Shown here piece by piece: positions 17,220-25,302 of a stretch of DNA of 64,000 bases. Location: positions 1 through 64,000 of the forward strand of contig JBBQGG010000006.1 in NCBI GenBank assembly GCA_038322815.1, given 5' to 3'. This DNA is from PALSA-1296 sp038322815 (GTDB lineage: Bacteria > Bacteroidota > Ignavibacteria > Palsa-1295). The notes below the pieces were generated by a model. It did no database searches. It was given only the letters and a program-made list of their open reading frames with translations, and was not told the origin of the DNA. How positions within the stretch are numbered: the stretch's first letter is position 1; each line of letters starts with the position of its first letter. The translations under genes were made by a program, and so were the position numbers.

Positions 17220-18251
17220 CTATTTTGCGAATTGTTTTGCCATCTTTCCCTTCAATCGGAGGAAGAAATGCATTACGGGAGCTGATGTATAGATCGAGAT
17301 CAAGGCAAGTAATGACCCTACAATGACATCGATAACGTAATGATAGCGCAGATAGACCGTAGAGAAGATCAACCCTAATCCCATAAAAAGAATTAACCAA
17401 CGTGCCTTTGCCTTAAAGCGAAAAGCAAGAATCATTTCTATGACGACAAGTTCTGCGTGGCCGCTGGGGAATACATCCCGAGTCACGGCTTGCGCCGCCT
17501 GAACACTTGTCATGCCGACGCGGATATTTTCAGCAAGATTAATAAACCATCGTATTGGCTCAGTAAAGAGCACTCCGGGCAATTCTTTGGAGATCGACCA
17601 AAAATCATGAAGCGTAAATCGAGGTCCTATTCCGGGAAGTGAAATATAGACAACATACGAAGTCAACAAACCATAGATTAATGTGAAACGCAGTATTTCC
17701 AGAGGATCGGTATAGCGACCTTCCGTATGGTCATGCCGGCGGCGAATAAAAAACTCCGTTGCAAGAATCACGGGAATAATATAGTAGGAGAAATAGCAAA
17801 GCTGCATGATCTCCGTAAATATAGGAATATTCGTGAAATGTTCATACAGCCACACCGTAGGGTTCACTCCAAAGATCGTGAGGTCAATTCTTATAAGCAC
17901 ATTATCATAATCCCTGCCATGCAATGCAAACGAAAGCTTTTCGACCGTCTTAAAAACTAAGATAACAAGAGGGATAATATAGAAGGTATGTATTGCACGG
18001 ACAACTTTTGAATTGCTGCGAGTGCGGATATAATTTACAATAATGATCGTCGCAAGAAGAATTGTGGTATAGATCACAATTCCGGCAGCATCCAGCTTGC
18101 TCTGAAACACAATCGTAAGGGTAATGACCAGTACGATAAAAGCGAACGTGACAAATTCCGTCGGCGAGATAACGCGGATGATGTTGCGGATGAAACCCTG
18201 TCGATTGTTGTCTTGCTTCAAAAAAGAGTAGAAATGTGGGCTATAGAACAA
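17220..18251 (-). CDS. PAP2-superfamily membrane phosphatase or phosphotransferase (Aur1/Ipt1-like)
   Basis: 343-residue polytopic membrane protein with about eight hydrophobic segments. Two of the PAP2 motifs are clear: FPSGH (262-265, catalytic His265) and YLRYHYVIDVI with Arg302, His304 and Asp308. The segment LPGIGPRF near residue 206 is typical of the inositol-phosphorylceramide-synthase-like branch. That branch transfers a phospho-headgroup to or from a lipid; the actual substrate cannot be read from sequence. It lies alone between the haem-motif lipoprotein and rsmA, all on the minus strand. Confidence 0.8.
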   Translation of the reverse strand: MFYSPHFYSFLKQDNNRQGFIRNIIRVISPTEFVTFAFIVLVITLTIVFQSKLDAAGIVIYTTILLATIIIVNYIRTRSNSKVVRAIHTFYIIPLVILVFKTVEKLSFALHGRDYDNVLIRIDLTIFGVNPTVWLYEHFTNIPIFTEIMQLCYFSYYIIPVILATEFFIRRRHDHTEGRYTDPLEILRFTLIYGLLTSYVVYISLPGIGPRFTLHDFWSISKELPGVLFTEPIRWFINLAENIRVGMTSVQAAQAVTRDVFPSGHAELVVIEMILAFRFKAKARWLILFMGLGLIFSTVYLRYHYVIDVIVGSLLALISIYTSAPVMHFFLRLKGKMAKQFAK

Positions 18252-18311
18252 TATTATACAACTAAAGTCGCAAGGTTGGATTCAGCAAAGAGAACCTGGA
18301 TTTTGACATTA

Positions 18312-19181
18312 TTAAAGTTTTTGAAGACTAGTAATAGCAGTATAAAATTTAAGAAATTCCTTCACATCCAATTCTTCGGCTCGCATAGTAAGATAAGAAG
18401 CAGATCCGGTGTTTTCTGCTGCTTGCAATGATTGCTCCGCAGTCAAAAAATTCTTTAAATTATTTCTCAGCATCTTTCTTCTCATAGCGAACATTGTTCT
18501 TACAAATGTCTGGAATACTTTCGGCTCGAAGCCCTGGGGGGGTGTGTTTTGTGATCTGGTGAAATAATCTTTCCCGAAATCAATGTTAATAAGAGCAGAG
18601 TCAACATTCGGAACCGGTCTGAAGCACCCTGCTTTTACTTTAAAGAGCATTTTTACTTCGCCAAAAAAATTTGCAAGCACAGTCGGAATGCCGTACGCTT
18701 TCGTGCGAGGCTCGGCTGTCAGGCGCTCAGCAACTTCAAGTTGGATAAGAAGCGTTGCATCGGTGATATGGTCCCGATCATCAATAAGCTTAAAGAGAAT
18801 AGGACTTGTTATATAATAAGGAATATTGCCAACAACTTTAAGCTTTATACCAAATTCATTCTGAAGTATCGAAATATCTGCTTTCAAAAAATCTTCGCTG
18901 CGAACTTCGAACCTGTTATCCTGAATTTCTTCGCGAAGCAATTCGACAGCGCGATCATCCACTTCGTATGCGATGAGTTTTTTTAAGGGATGCTTAAGCA
19001 GTTCTTTCGTCAGGAGTCCTGTGCCCGGTCCGATCTCAATAACGACATCACCATCTTTTATTCCCGCCGCTTCAGTAATTCGTGTTCGCGCCTTTTCATC
19101 AACGAGAAAGTTTTGTCCGAGAGCTTTATTTGCTTTAAGATTCATTGGGAGGTCAAACAATTCTAACGAATGAACCGTCAC
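18312..19181 (-). CDS. rsmA: 16S rRNA dimethyladenosine transferase
   Basis: KsgA/RsmA methylase that dimethylates two adjacent adenosines in the 3' hairpin of 16S rRNA. It shows the N-terminal KALGQNFLVD signature, the SAM-binding motif EIGPGTG (about 49-55), acidic motif II (YEVD) and the catalytic NIPYY motif at 119-123, plus a C-terminal helical domain with FRPVPNVDSA. Length (289 aa) is normal. A second Met at residue 13 (MNLKANKALGQ) is an equally good start and would begin at 19145. The gene upstream on the same strand is only a fragment of a LuxR-type regulator. Confidence 0.93.
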   Translation of the reverse strand: MTVHSLELFDLPMNLKANKALGQNFLVDEKARTRITEAAGIKDGDVVIEIGPGTGLLTKELLKHPLKKLIAYEVDDRAVELLREEIQDNRFEVRSEDFLKADISILQNEFGIKLKVVGNIPYYITSPILFKLIDDRDHITDATLLIQLEVAERLTAEPRTKAYGIPTVLANFFGEVKMLFKVKAGCFRPVPNVDSALINIDFGKDYFTRSQNTPPQGFEPKVFQTFVRTMFAMRRKMLRNNLKNFLTAEQSLQAAENTGSASYLTMRAEELDVKEFLKFYTAITSLQKL

Positions 19182-19192
19182 TTAAAAAGCTT

Positions 19193-19408
19193 TTACAGAT
19201 ACTTCAATACTTCTTGTAAATTTTGTTCGAGCACCAACTTCATCTTCTTCCGGATGCGGTAGCGGTGATTCTCGATGTTGCGTTCGGAGAGGCAGGTCAG
19301 GGGGGAGATGTCCGGAGATTTCAGGTTCATTCTGACAAGTGTGCAGATTCGCAATTCATTTTTTCAAGTTCCCTTTCATGCTTGAGGTTTCCCTTCGTAT
19401 CTTTGCAT
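19193..19408 (-). pseudogene. C-terminal remnant of a LuxR-type HTH regulator
   Basis: A 71-codon minus-strand frame reads as the end of a LuxR/GerE-type helix-turn-helix protein: ELRICTLVRMNLKSPDIS, then LSERNIENHRYRIRKKM, and a short tail to the stop. This is the recognition-helix region seen at the C-terminus of FCB sensor/TPR regulators, where the usual form is LSxRxIENHRYRIRKK. Everything N-terminal is missing: homology stops about where the restriction gene begins on the other strand (ATG at 19411). The acquired locus, or the deletion that shaped it, probably removed the rest. Expression is doubtful. Confidence 0.7.
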
Positions 19409-19410
19409 CT

Positions 19411-20838
19411 ATGGAAAAAGAGGCACGGGCGCGAATCAAGATAAATAAGCTACTCGAAGAATCGGGATGGAGATTCTTTGACTCACCTGCGGGTAAAGCA
19501 AATATTGATCTTGAAGGCAATGTAAAGATAGAAGCTCTTGGAGATGATTTCGAATCTACGAAGAATGGATATATGGATTATCTTCTTAATGATTCGGCTG
19601 GATTTCCATTATGTGTCCTCGAAGCAAAATCCGAATCGAAAGATCCTCTCGATGGAAAAGAACAGGCTCGGCGATATGCTCGTTCTGCCGGAAAGAATGT
19701 CCGCTTCATTATTCTATCAAATGGAAACCTGCATTACTTTTGGGATTTAGAGCAAGGCAATCCGACAGGTATCAGCAAATTCCCGAAACCGGAAGATTTA
19801 GAAAAGCATCGGAGCTACACTCCTGACCCTATAAAGCTTTATGAAGAATCCGTTGGTGATGATTATATCGCACGTTCTCAGAAATTCGATTTTGATTCTG
19901 ATCCGAGATGGTATAACGATCAGAAGAAGGACTATATAGATCAAGAAAAACTTCGCTTCCTGCGTCCATACCAACTCGATGCTGTTCATGCAATTCAAAA
20001 TGCCGTGCGTGAAGGGAAGAATCGTTTTCTTTTGGAAATGGCAACGGGCACAGGGAAGACTTTGCTTTCAGCGGCAATTATTAAAATGTTTTTGCGGACG
20101 GGAAATGCCCGTCGTGTTTTATTCCTCGTTGACCGTATAGAACTCGAACGCCAAGGTGCAAAGAATTTTCGTGATTACCTTTCGAATGATTTTCAGACTG
20201 CCATATTCAAAGAAAAACGCGGCGAATGGAAACGGCATGATATTCTCGTAACAACAATTCAATCGATTGCCACAGATAATAAATATTTAAAGCTTTTTAA
20301 TCCGACCGACTTTGACCTTATTATTTCCGATGAAGCACATCGTTCGATTTCCGGCGGCGGCAGGGCAATCTTTGAATATTTTCTTGGGTATAAATTAGGA
20401 TTGACGGCAACACCGAAAGATTATCTGAAGAATGTTGATGTCGGCACAATGTCCGAAGAAGACCCACGCGAACTTGAAAGGCGTACGTTACTATCTACGT
20501 ATCAAACATTTGGCTGCGAATCCGGCAGCCCGACATACCGCTACGTCCTTAATGATGGCGTGAAAGATGGCTATCTCATTCCGCCCATCGTTGTCGATTG
20601 CAGAACTGATATTACAACCGAACTACTATCGGAAGAAGGATATGCCGTCGAAGCAAATGAAATCAGTACGGAAGAAGAAGAAAGCGTTTTCAAAAAAACA
20701 GATTTCGAAAAACGATTTTTCAGCGAAGAGACAAATTATATCTTTGCAAAAACATTTTTGGAAAATGCGTTGCGCGACCCTATCTCAAGTGAAATCGGTA
20801 GGGGGAGCGTGAAAGCGCCGGAAATATTCTCTTCGTAA
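19411..20838 (+). pseudogene. hsdR: Type I restriction subunit HsdR, truncated after the first helicase domain
   Basis: The first about 462 residues match HsdR of the EcoAI-like type. They include an N-terminal nuclease region (Asp56, then Glu71-Ala-Lys73), Walker A ATGTGKT at 211-217 and DEAH at 307-310. The ORF stays true through LENALRDPISSEIG (about 20797), then changes to a short unrelated tail and a stop. Bases after the junction encode, in another frame, the end of an HsdM methylase. The second RecA lobe and C-terminal domain are gone, so translocation and cleavage should be lost. I chose ATG 19411 because the family N-terminus (MEKEARARIKINKLL) begins there. Confidence 0.85.
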
Positions 20839-22208
20839 AAATCGAAAACGACGGATTCGAGATCGGCGCACAGCGAAGACCAAGCCCGGAGAAAAATGAT
20901 CTGCCGAATGCAGTAAAGAAAATAAAAGAATATAAGAAGAGTCTGAAAATTAAAGAGACAAAGAATTTTCTTCTTGTGCCGAAAGAGAAGATCGCGGAGA
21001 GCGGTGATTATAATTTATCACTTGATCGGTATAGCTTAGGTGCGAATGCAGGAACAACCATTTATCCTAAAGTAAAATTAAGTGAAGTAGTTGAATTGAA
21101 TCCTTCAAAACAAGAAGTTGCTTCATTGCCGGAAGGTACTGAAATTTCCTTTGTACCGATGAGCGATATAAATGAAAATAATATTTCATTTAAGCCTAAA
21201 GAGGTTCGTCCGATTAAAGAAGTTTTTAAGGGTTATACATATTTCAGAGATGGCGATGTATTAGTAGCAAAAGTAACACCTTGTTTCGAAAATGGAAAAG
21301 CAGGAATTGCGCGTGAGCTAAAAAATAAAGTTGCGTTTGGCTCGTCGGAGTTTTATGTGATGCGACCTGATCTTAAAAAAATATTACCTGAATATATTTA
21401 TTATATAGTAGCATCCGATAGATTTAGAGAAGCAGGTAAACCGCAAATGACGGGTACTGGTGGTTTACAGCGTGTGCCTAAAGCATTTGTCCAAAATTAT
21501 GAAATCCCCCTCCCCTCTCTTTCCGTTCAGGAAGAGCTTGTGGCGGAGTTGGAGCGGTATCAGCGCATCATTGATGGTGCGCGCCAGATCGTCAGCAACT
21601 ACAAACCCGAAATCGAGATCGATCCGAAATGGGAGATGCGGAAGGTGGGGGAGGTGGCAGATGTGCAACTCGGAAAAATGCTCGATAAGACTAAACATAC
21701 AAAGGGTAAACTGTTTTCATATGTACGAAACGTTAGTGTTAGATGGGGTGAAATTGACACACATGATTTGCCAAAGATGTATTTTGAGGAAGATGAACTT
21801 GAGAGATTTGGTTTGAAAGCTGGTGATGTTCTTGTATGTGAAGGTGGTGAACCGGGTCGAGCTGCTGTCTGGGATGGACGACTCGCAGATTTGAAATATC
21901 AAAAGGCTGTGCACCGAGTACGTTTCAAGGTACCATACGAACCTTCATTGATTATATATTATCTTCAACATTTGTCTGAGTCAGGTCAGCTTCGAGGTCT
22001 ATTATCTGGAACAACAATAAAACACCTAACACTTGATTCATTCCGGAAACTCATTGTCCCAGTTCCACCTGTGGAAGAACAGAAATCCATAGTCACTCGA
22101 CTTGCATTGGAACGAGCCAGCATTGATTCAGCCAAAACTCTCATCACGCTCTACGAGAGCAAAATCCGCCGGAAGATCGGGGAGGTGTGGGGAACATCTG
22201 AACCATAA
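20802..22208 (+). pseudogene. hsdS: Fused HsdM C-terminus and HsdS specificity subunit
   Basis: Frame open from the stop at 20799. The first about 80 codons are the C-terminal end of a type I methylase: GNILFVKIENDGFEIGAQRR, then a Lys-rich helix and NLSLDRYS. They continue without a stop into an HsdS region with two target-recognition halves. TRD1 spans about 21085-21560 and ends in ALSVQEEL-like LPSLSVQEELVAELERY; TRD2 spans about 21630-22190 with VPPVEEQKSIV and the conserved helices. The methylase catalytic domain (NPPF and SAM motifs) is absent, so the locus cannot methylate by itself. The S portion may still be translated from GTG at 20976 (410 aa). M-S fusion is known in this family; the missing M domain is the deletion. 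Confidence 0.8.
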
Positions 22209-22246
22209 TTTGGGGGGATTAATGGATTTATGGGATAGGGAATTTA

Positions 22247-22420
22247 GTCCTGAAAGGACGGCGTACCAATAGCCAGGGGTGCAACCCCTGGTCTGGGATC
22301 ATAAAAAATATGAAGCCCTGAAAGGGCGATGTACTTCGCCCTTTCAGAGCTTTTGAAATTTTACGTTTATTTCCCCGGCATTTCATGCCGGGCTATTGGT
22401 ACTGCGCCCCTATCGGGACT
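22247..22420. repeat. Nested palindromic element, about 174 bp
   Basis: Outer arms pair AGTCC...ACCAATAGCC at the left with GGCTATTGGTAC...GGGACT at the right. Inside lie three smaller hairpins: CCAGGGGT/ACCCCTGG, GCCCTGAAAGGGC with CGCCCTTTCAGAGC, and CCCGGCAT/ATGCCGGG. It starts about 40 bases after the hsdS stop. It does not encode a convincing protein. Similar rRNA-like palindromes occur as dispersed repeats in other FCB genomes, from general knowledge. Confidence 0.7.
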
Positions 22421-22509
22421 GAGGAGTGTTTTTGAAACCATTTCCATAAATTATATGTTTTATATACTGTATGAAAAGAGAGAGCGCAAATATGTACATT
22501 TTTCTCTAC

Positions 22510-22531
22510 AAGTCCGCCACCCGGCGGACTT
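22510..22531. terminator. Hairpin AAGTCCGCC/GGCGGACTT
   Basis: A perfect nine-pair stem with a four-base loop, followed by TTGTTGTTTT on the plus strand. It could terminate plus-strand transcription from the hsd remnant. A very similar stem (GAGTCCGCC/GGCGGACTC) lies between rpmH and rnpA. Confidence 0.45.
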
Positions 22532-22551
22532 TGTTGTTTTAGGGGGGAAAA

Positions 22552-22604
22552 CCGCGCGCGCGAAATGTTATAGTGTTGAAAAATAAAGAACTTCCAGGGG
22601 GGCT
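22552..22604. repeat. Degenerate GCGCGCGAAATGTTATAG repeat, copy 1
   Basis: This stretch aligns with two copies near 55031-55080 and 55179-55228: GC-alternating head, AATGTTAT/GCGATGT, then GAAAATAAA and a CAGGGG-GCTT end. The copies are diverged and have no coding content. Confidence 0.45.
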
Positions 22605-22665
22605 TTTCGCCCTTCGGGCAAAAGCTTAAAGCGAAAAGCTAAAAGCTAAAATGGGGAGGGGGGAA

Positions 22666-22761
22666 TGTCTGAACCTGGATTTTGGGAGATTTGACAGATT
22701 AAGAAGATGGGGATCGGAAATAATTTTAATCCCTTAATCTCCCAAAATCCAGGTTCAGACA
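22666..22761. repeat. Perfect 26-bp inverted repeat element
   Basis: Left arm 22666-22691 and right arm 22736-22761 are exact reverse complements, beginning TGTCTGAACCTGG. The 44-base centre contains a second partial match (GATTAAG/CTTAAT). It looks like a small palindromic mobile-type repeat; no transposase is nearby. Confidence 0.75.
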
Positions 22762-22796
22762 GAAAGCGGGGGAAAATATAGTTCTTATTTTTAATC

Positions 22797-22837
22797 ATAG
22801 ATTTCTCACGTCGGCTACGCCTCTGTTCGAAATGACA
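22797..22837. repeat. Half copy of the TGTCATTTCGAA-type palindromic element
   Basis: Reads TAGATTTCTC, then GGCTACGCCTC and TTCGAAATGACA, matching the right-hand half of the full element at 53390-53527. The left half is absent. Confidence 0.65.
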
Positions 22838-22887
22838 TGGAATATTGGTAATGGAACAAGAATGAGTAGAATACGTTAATTATAAAT

Positions 22888-23040
22888 ATGAAAAAGTCAT
22901 TTACATTAGAATACTGGGAAGAGGATGGCTGGTATATTGGTGAGCTGAAAGAACTACCGAATATTTTCAGTCAGGCTGATACGCTTGAGCAACTTGGAAG
23001 TAATATTCAAGAAGTATATTTCTTGATGTATAAAGTTTAA
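22888..23040 (+). CDS. Small HicB-like antitoxin-fold protein
   Basis: 50-residue ORF from ATG 22888. The sequence MKKSFTLEYWEEDGWYIGEL, then ELPNIFSQADTLEQLGSNIQ, has the pattern of the HicB N-terminal fold: strand, GWYIGEL strand, LPN-turn, then a helix following a xTLEQL-type motif. HicB proteins normally neutralise the mRNA interferase HicA. No HicA-like ORF lies on either side, so this is an orphan with an unknown role, or a leftover. It sits between two repeat clusters. A second HicB-like ORF follows metH at 25037. Confidence 0.6.
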   Translation: MKKSFTLEYWEEDGWYIGELKELPNIFSQADTLEQLGSNIQEVYFLMYKV

Positions 23041-23054
23041 CATAATCCGAAAAA

Positions 23055-23163
23055 CCGCCCACCAATAAATTGGTGGGCTAATGTGTTCTGTCGCCAAAGG
23101 CGACGAATTAGAGTCGGTGAAACCGACGGCAACAATTTAGCCCACCGTTTCAACGGTGGGCGG
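23055..23163. repeat. Multi-stem palindromic element (CCGCCCACC...GGTGGGCGG), copy 1
   Basis: Four nested or serial stems: CCCACC-aataaatt-GGTGGG, GTCGCC/GGCGAC, GTCGGT/ACCGAC and CCCACCGTT/AACGGTGGG, bounded by CCGCCCACC and GGTGGGCGG. It lies directly upstream of metH, ending 15 bases before its ATG. Copies occur at 53272-53380 and 61038-61154. Confidence 0.8.
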
Positions 23164-23178
23164 ATTTGAATATTTACT

Positions 23179-25005
23179 ATGACATTTCTTGAAGCATTAA
23201 AACATCGTCCGCTTGTTTTTGACGGAGCGACCGGAACGCATTTACAAGGTCAGCATCTTACTTCCGAGGATTTCGGCGGTGAGCATCTTGCGGGCTGTAA
23301 CGAATATCTTGTCCGCTCCAAGCCGAGCGCCGTCGAACTTGTCCATAAAGATTATCTCGAAGCCGGCGCTGATGTGATTGAAACCGATACGTTCGGTTCG
23401 GCATCTATCGTGCTTGCTGAATATGATATCGGTGATATTGCTTACGAGCTTTCGAAAGAAGCGGCAGTGCTTGCAAAAAAACTAGCGAATGATTATTCGA
23501 CAAAAGATAAGCCGCGCTTCGTAGCCGGTTCAATCGGACCGACAACAAAACTTCCATCGCTGCTGCATATTGGCTTCGATGAAATGCGCGAGACGTTCTA
23601 TACGCAGATGGCAGGACTCTTCGATGGCGGAGCCGACTTGTTCTGCATCGAAACGTGCCAGGATATTTTGCAAATGAAATGTGCGCTTGCCGCTTGTCAA
23701 GATCTTTTTGCCGATAGAAAAAGACAAATTCCTGTCATCGCATCCGTTACTATTGAAACGATGGGCACGATGCTCATGGGTACGGAGATCGGCGCAGCGC
23801 TTACGGCACTTGAGCCATTTGATTTTATTTCGCTTATCGGAATGAACTGTGCAACAGGTCCGAAGGAGATGGAGGAGAACGTCCGTTACCTTGTGCAAAA
23901 TTCTACGAAGCCGATCTTCTGTATGCCGAATGCCGGCTTGCCGGAAAATATCGGCGGCGTTGCACATTATCATCTCACACCTGATGAGATGGAAAAATGG
24001 ATGAGTCATTTTGTTGCTGATCTTGGAGTTTCGGTTATCGGCGGCTGCTGCGGCACACGTCCCGATCATATCAAAAAATTAAGTCAGCTTGCCGAACGCA
24101 TAACTTCGAAAGAACGAGAAGTGACGTGGACTCCTGCGGCAGCGTCAATTTATTCTGCATCGCCGCTTGCACAAGAGCCAGCACCTGTTATTGTAGGTGA
24201 GCGTTGTAATACGAACGGCTCGAAGAAATTTCGCGATCTCATTCTCGCAGAAGATTATGAAGCAGCAGTAGGAATGGCTCGCGAGCAAGTCAAAGAAGGA
24301 TCCCACATGCTTGATCTTTGCGTTGCGTATGTCGGACGCGATGAAGTCCGCGATATGCGCGAAGTAATGAAATTTTTCAATACACAGGTTACACTTCCTG
24401 TCGTCATTGATTCTACGGAATATCCAGTCATCGAAGAAGCTCTAAAGCTCTATGCCGGACGCGCGATTATCAACTCCATTAATATGGAAGATGGCGAAGA
24501 GCGCATGGCGCATGTTCTGCCGCTTTGCAAACGTTACGGCGCCGCAGTGATCGCTCTTACTATTGATGAACTTGGCATGGCGAAATCACGGGAGAAAAAA
24601 TTCGAGATTGCCGAGCGTATTATTGATCTTTCCGTAAATAAATTCGGCATGAGAGAAGAAGATCTTATTTTCGATACGCTGACATTTACACTTGGTTCAG
24701 GTGATGATGAATTTCGTAAGTCTGCGATCGAAACGATCGAGGCGATACGGATGATTAAAAAAGCTCATCCAAAATGCAAAACGATTCTTGGCGTTTCGAA
24801 TGTGTCGTTCGGATTGAATCCGCATTCACGGCATGTACTGAATTCGGTATTCCTCCACTATGCTATCGAAGCCGGTCTTGATATGGCAATCGTGCATTCA
24901 GGAAAGATCATGCCGCTTCATAAAATTGATGAACACGGCAGAGAGCTTGCAAGACAACTTATCTTTGATGAGCGAAAGTGGGAGCCGGTGAAGAAGGCAG
25001 CGTAA
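23179..25005 (+). CDS. metH: Methionine synthase, N-terminal half only (homocysteine and folate domains)
   Basis: 608 residues covering just two of the four usual MetH modules. The homocysteine-binding barrel (1-310) has zinc ligands Cys224 (GMNCATGP), Cys290 and Cys291 (GGCCGTRPDHI). The pterin-binding barrel (about 335-600) begins VIVGERCNTNGSKKF and contains NSINMEDGEER and GVSNVSFGLN. Full MetH is about 1200 residues. The cobalamin-binding domain (its DxHxxG motif) and the reactivation domain are missing, and no continuation is visible in the following sequence. Either a separate B12 subunit is encoded elsewhere or the gene is truncated. The open frame shows no internal decay. A palindromic repeat lies where the leader would be. 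Confidence 0.85.
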   Translation: MTFLEALKHRPLVFDGATGTHLQGQHLTSEDFGGEHLAGCNEYLVRSKPSAVELVHKDYLEAGADVIETDTFGSASIVLAEYDIGDIAYELSKEAAVLAKKLANDYSTKDKPRFVAGSIGPTTKLPSLLHIGFDEMRETFYTQMAGLFDGGADLFCIETCQDILQMKCALAACQDLFADRKRQIPVIASVTIETMGTMLMGTEIGAALTALEPFDFISLIGMNCATGPKEMEENVRYLVQNSTKPIFCMPNAGLPENIGGVAHYHLTPDEMEKWMSHFVADLGVSVIGGCCGTRPDHIKKLSQLAERITSKEREVTWTPAAASIYSASPLAQEPAPVIVGERCNTNGSKKFRDLILAEDYEAAVGMAREQVKEGSHMLDLCVAYVGRDEVRDMREVMKFFNTQVTLPVVIDSTEYPVIEEALKLYAGRAIINSINMEDGEERMAHVLPLCKRYGAAVIALTIDELGMAKSREKKFEIAERIIDLSVNKFGMREEDLIFDTLTFTLGSGDDEFRKSAIETIEAIRMIKKAHPKCKTILGVSNVSFGLNPHSRHVLNSVFLHYAIEAGLDMAIVHSGKIMPLHKIDEHGRELARQLIFDERKWEPVKKAA

Positions 25006-25036
25006 ATTATTTTAGGTCTTTTTTGTTGTTAATAAT

Positions 25037-25219
25037 ATGCACAACGAATTTACAGCAATTATAGAAAAAGATAAGGATTGGTTTATTGCTTATTCACCGG
25101 AAATTCCCGGAGCGAATGGGCAAGGTAAAACTCAGGATGAAGCCCGCCAAAATCTTTCTGAGGCTATAGAGTTAATCCTTCATGATAGATTAGAAGATGC
25201 GCTACTGAATTCTGCTTGA
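25037..25219 (+). CDS. HicB-family antitoxin-like protein, orphan
   Basis: 60-residue ORF with the HicB pattern: FTAIIEKDKDWFIAYSPEIP, then GANGQGKTQDEARQNLSEAI and a C-terminal helix. The WFIAYSPEIPGxxxxGxTxxEAxxNLxEA core is characteristic. There is no DNA-binding extension and no HicA partner in the 80 bases before the next gene. Many such single-domain HicB-like proteins are found without toxins. It starts 31 bases after the metH stop and could be co-transcribed with it. Confidence 0.8.
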   Translation: MHNEFTAIIEKDKDWFIAYSPEIPGANGQGKTQDEARQNLSEAIELILHDRLEDALLNSA

Positions 25220-25302
25220 TATACTTGCTTGTGAAATTAATCTTTCCCTGAAACAAAACCTCCATTTTCTCGAATAGAATATCATTTCATTTACTTAATG
25301 CA

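Noticed and set aside
19223..19444. 73-codon plus-strand ORF at the hsdR boundary
   Set aside because: It is the antisense of the LuxR-HTH remnant, which has recognisable homology on the minus strand.
22329..22586. 85-codon ORF downstream of hsdS
   Set aside because: It runs through palindromic repeats and hairpins; composition reflects repeat structure, not protein.
23041..23178. Cobalamin or SAM riboswitch before metH
   Set aside because: The region is occupied by a multi-stem palindrome that has two other copies in unrelated places; no riboswitch core was recognised.
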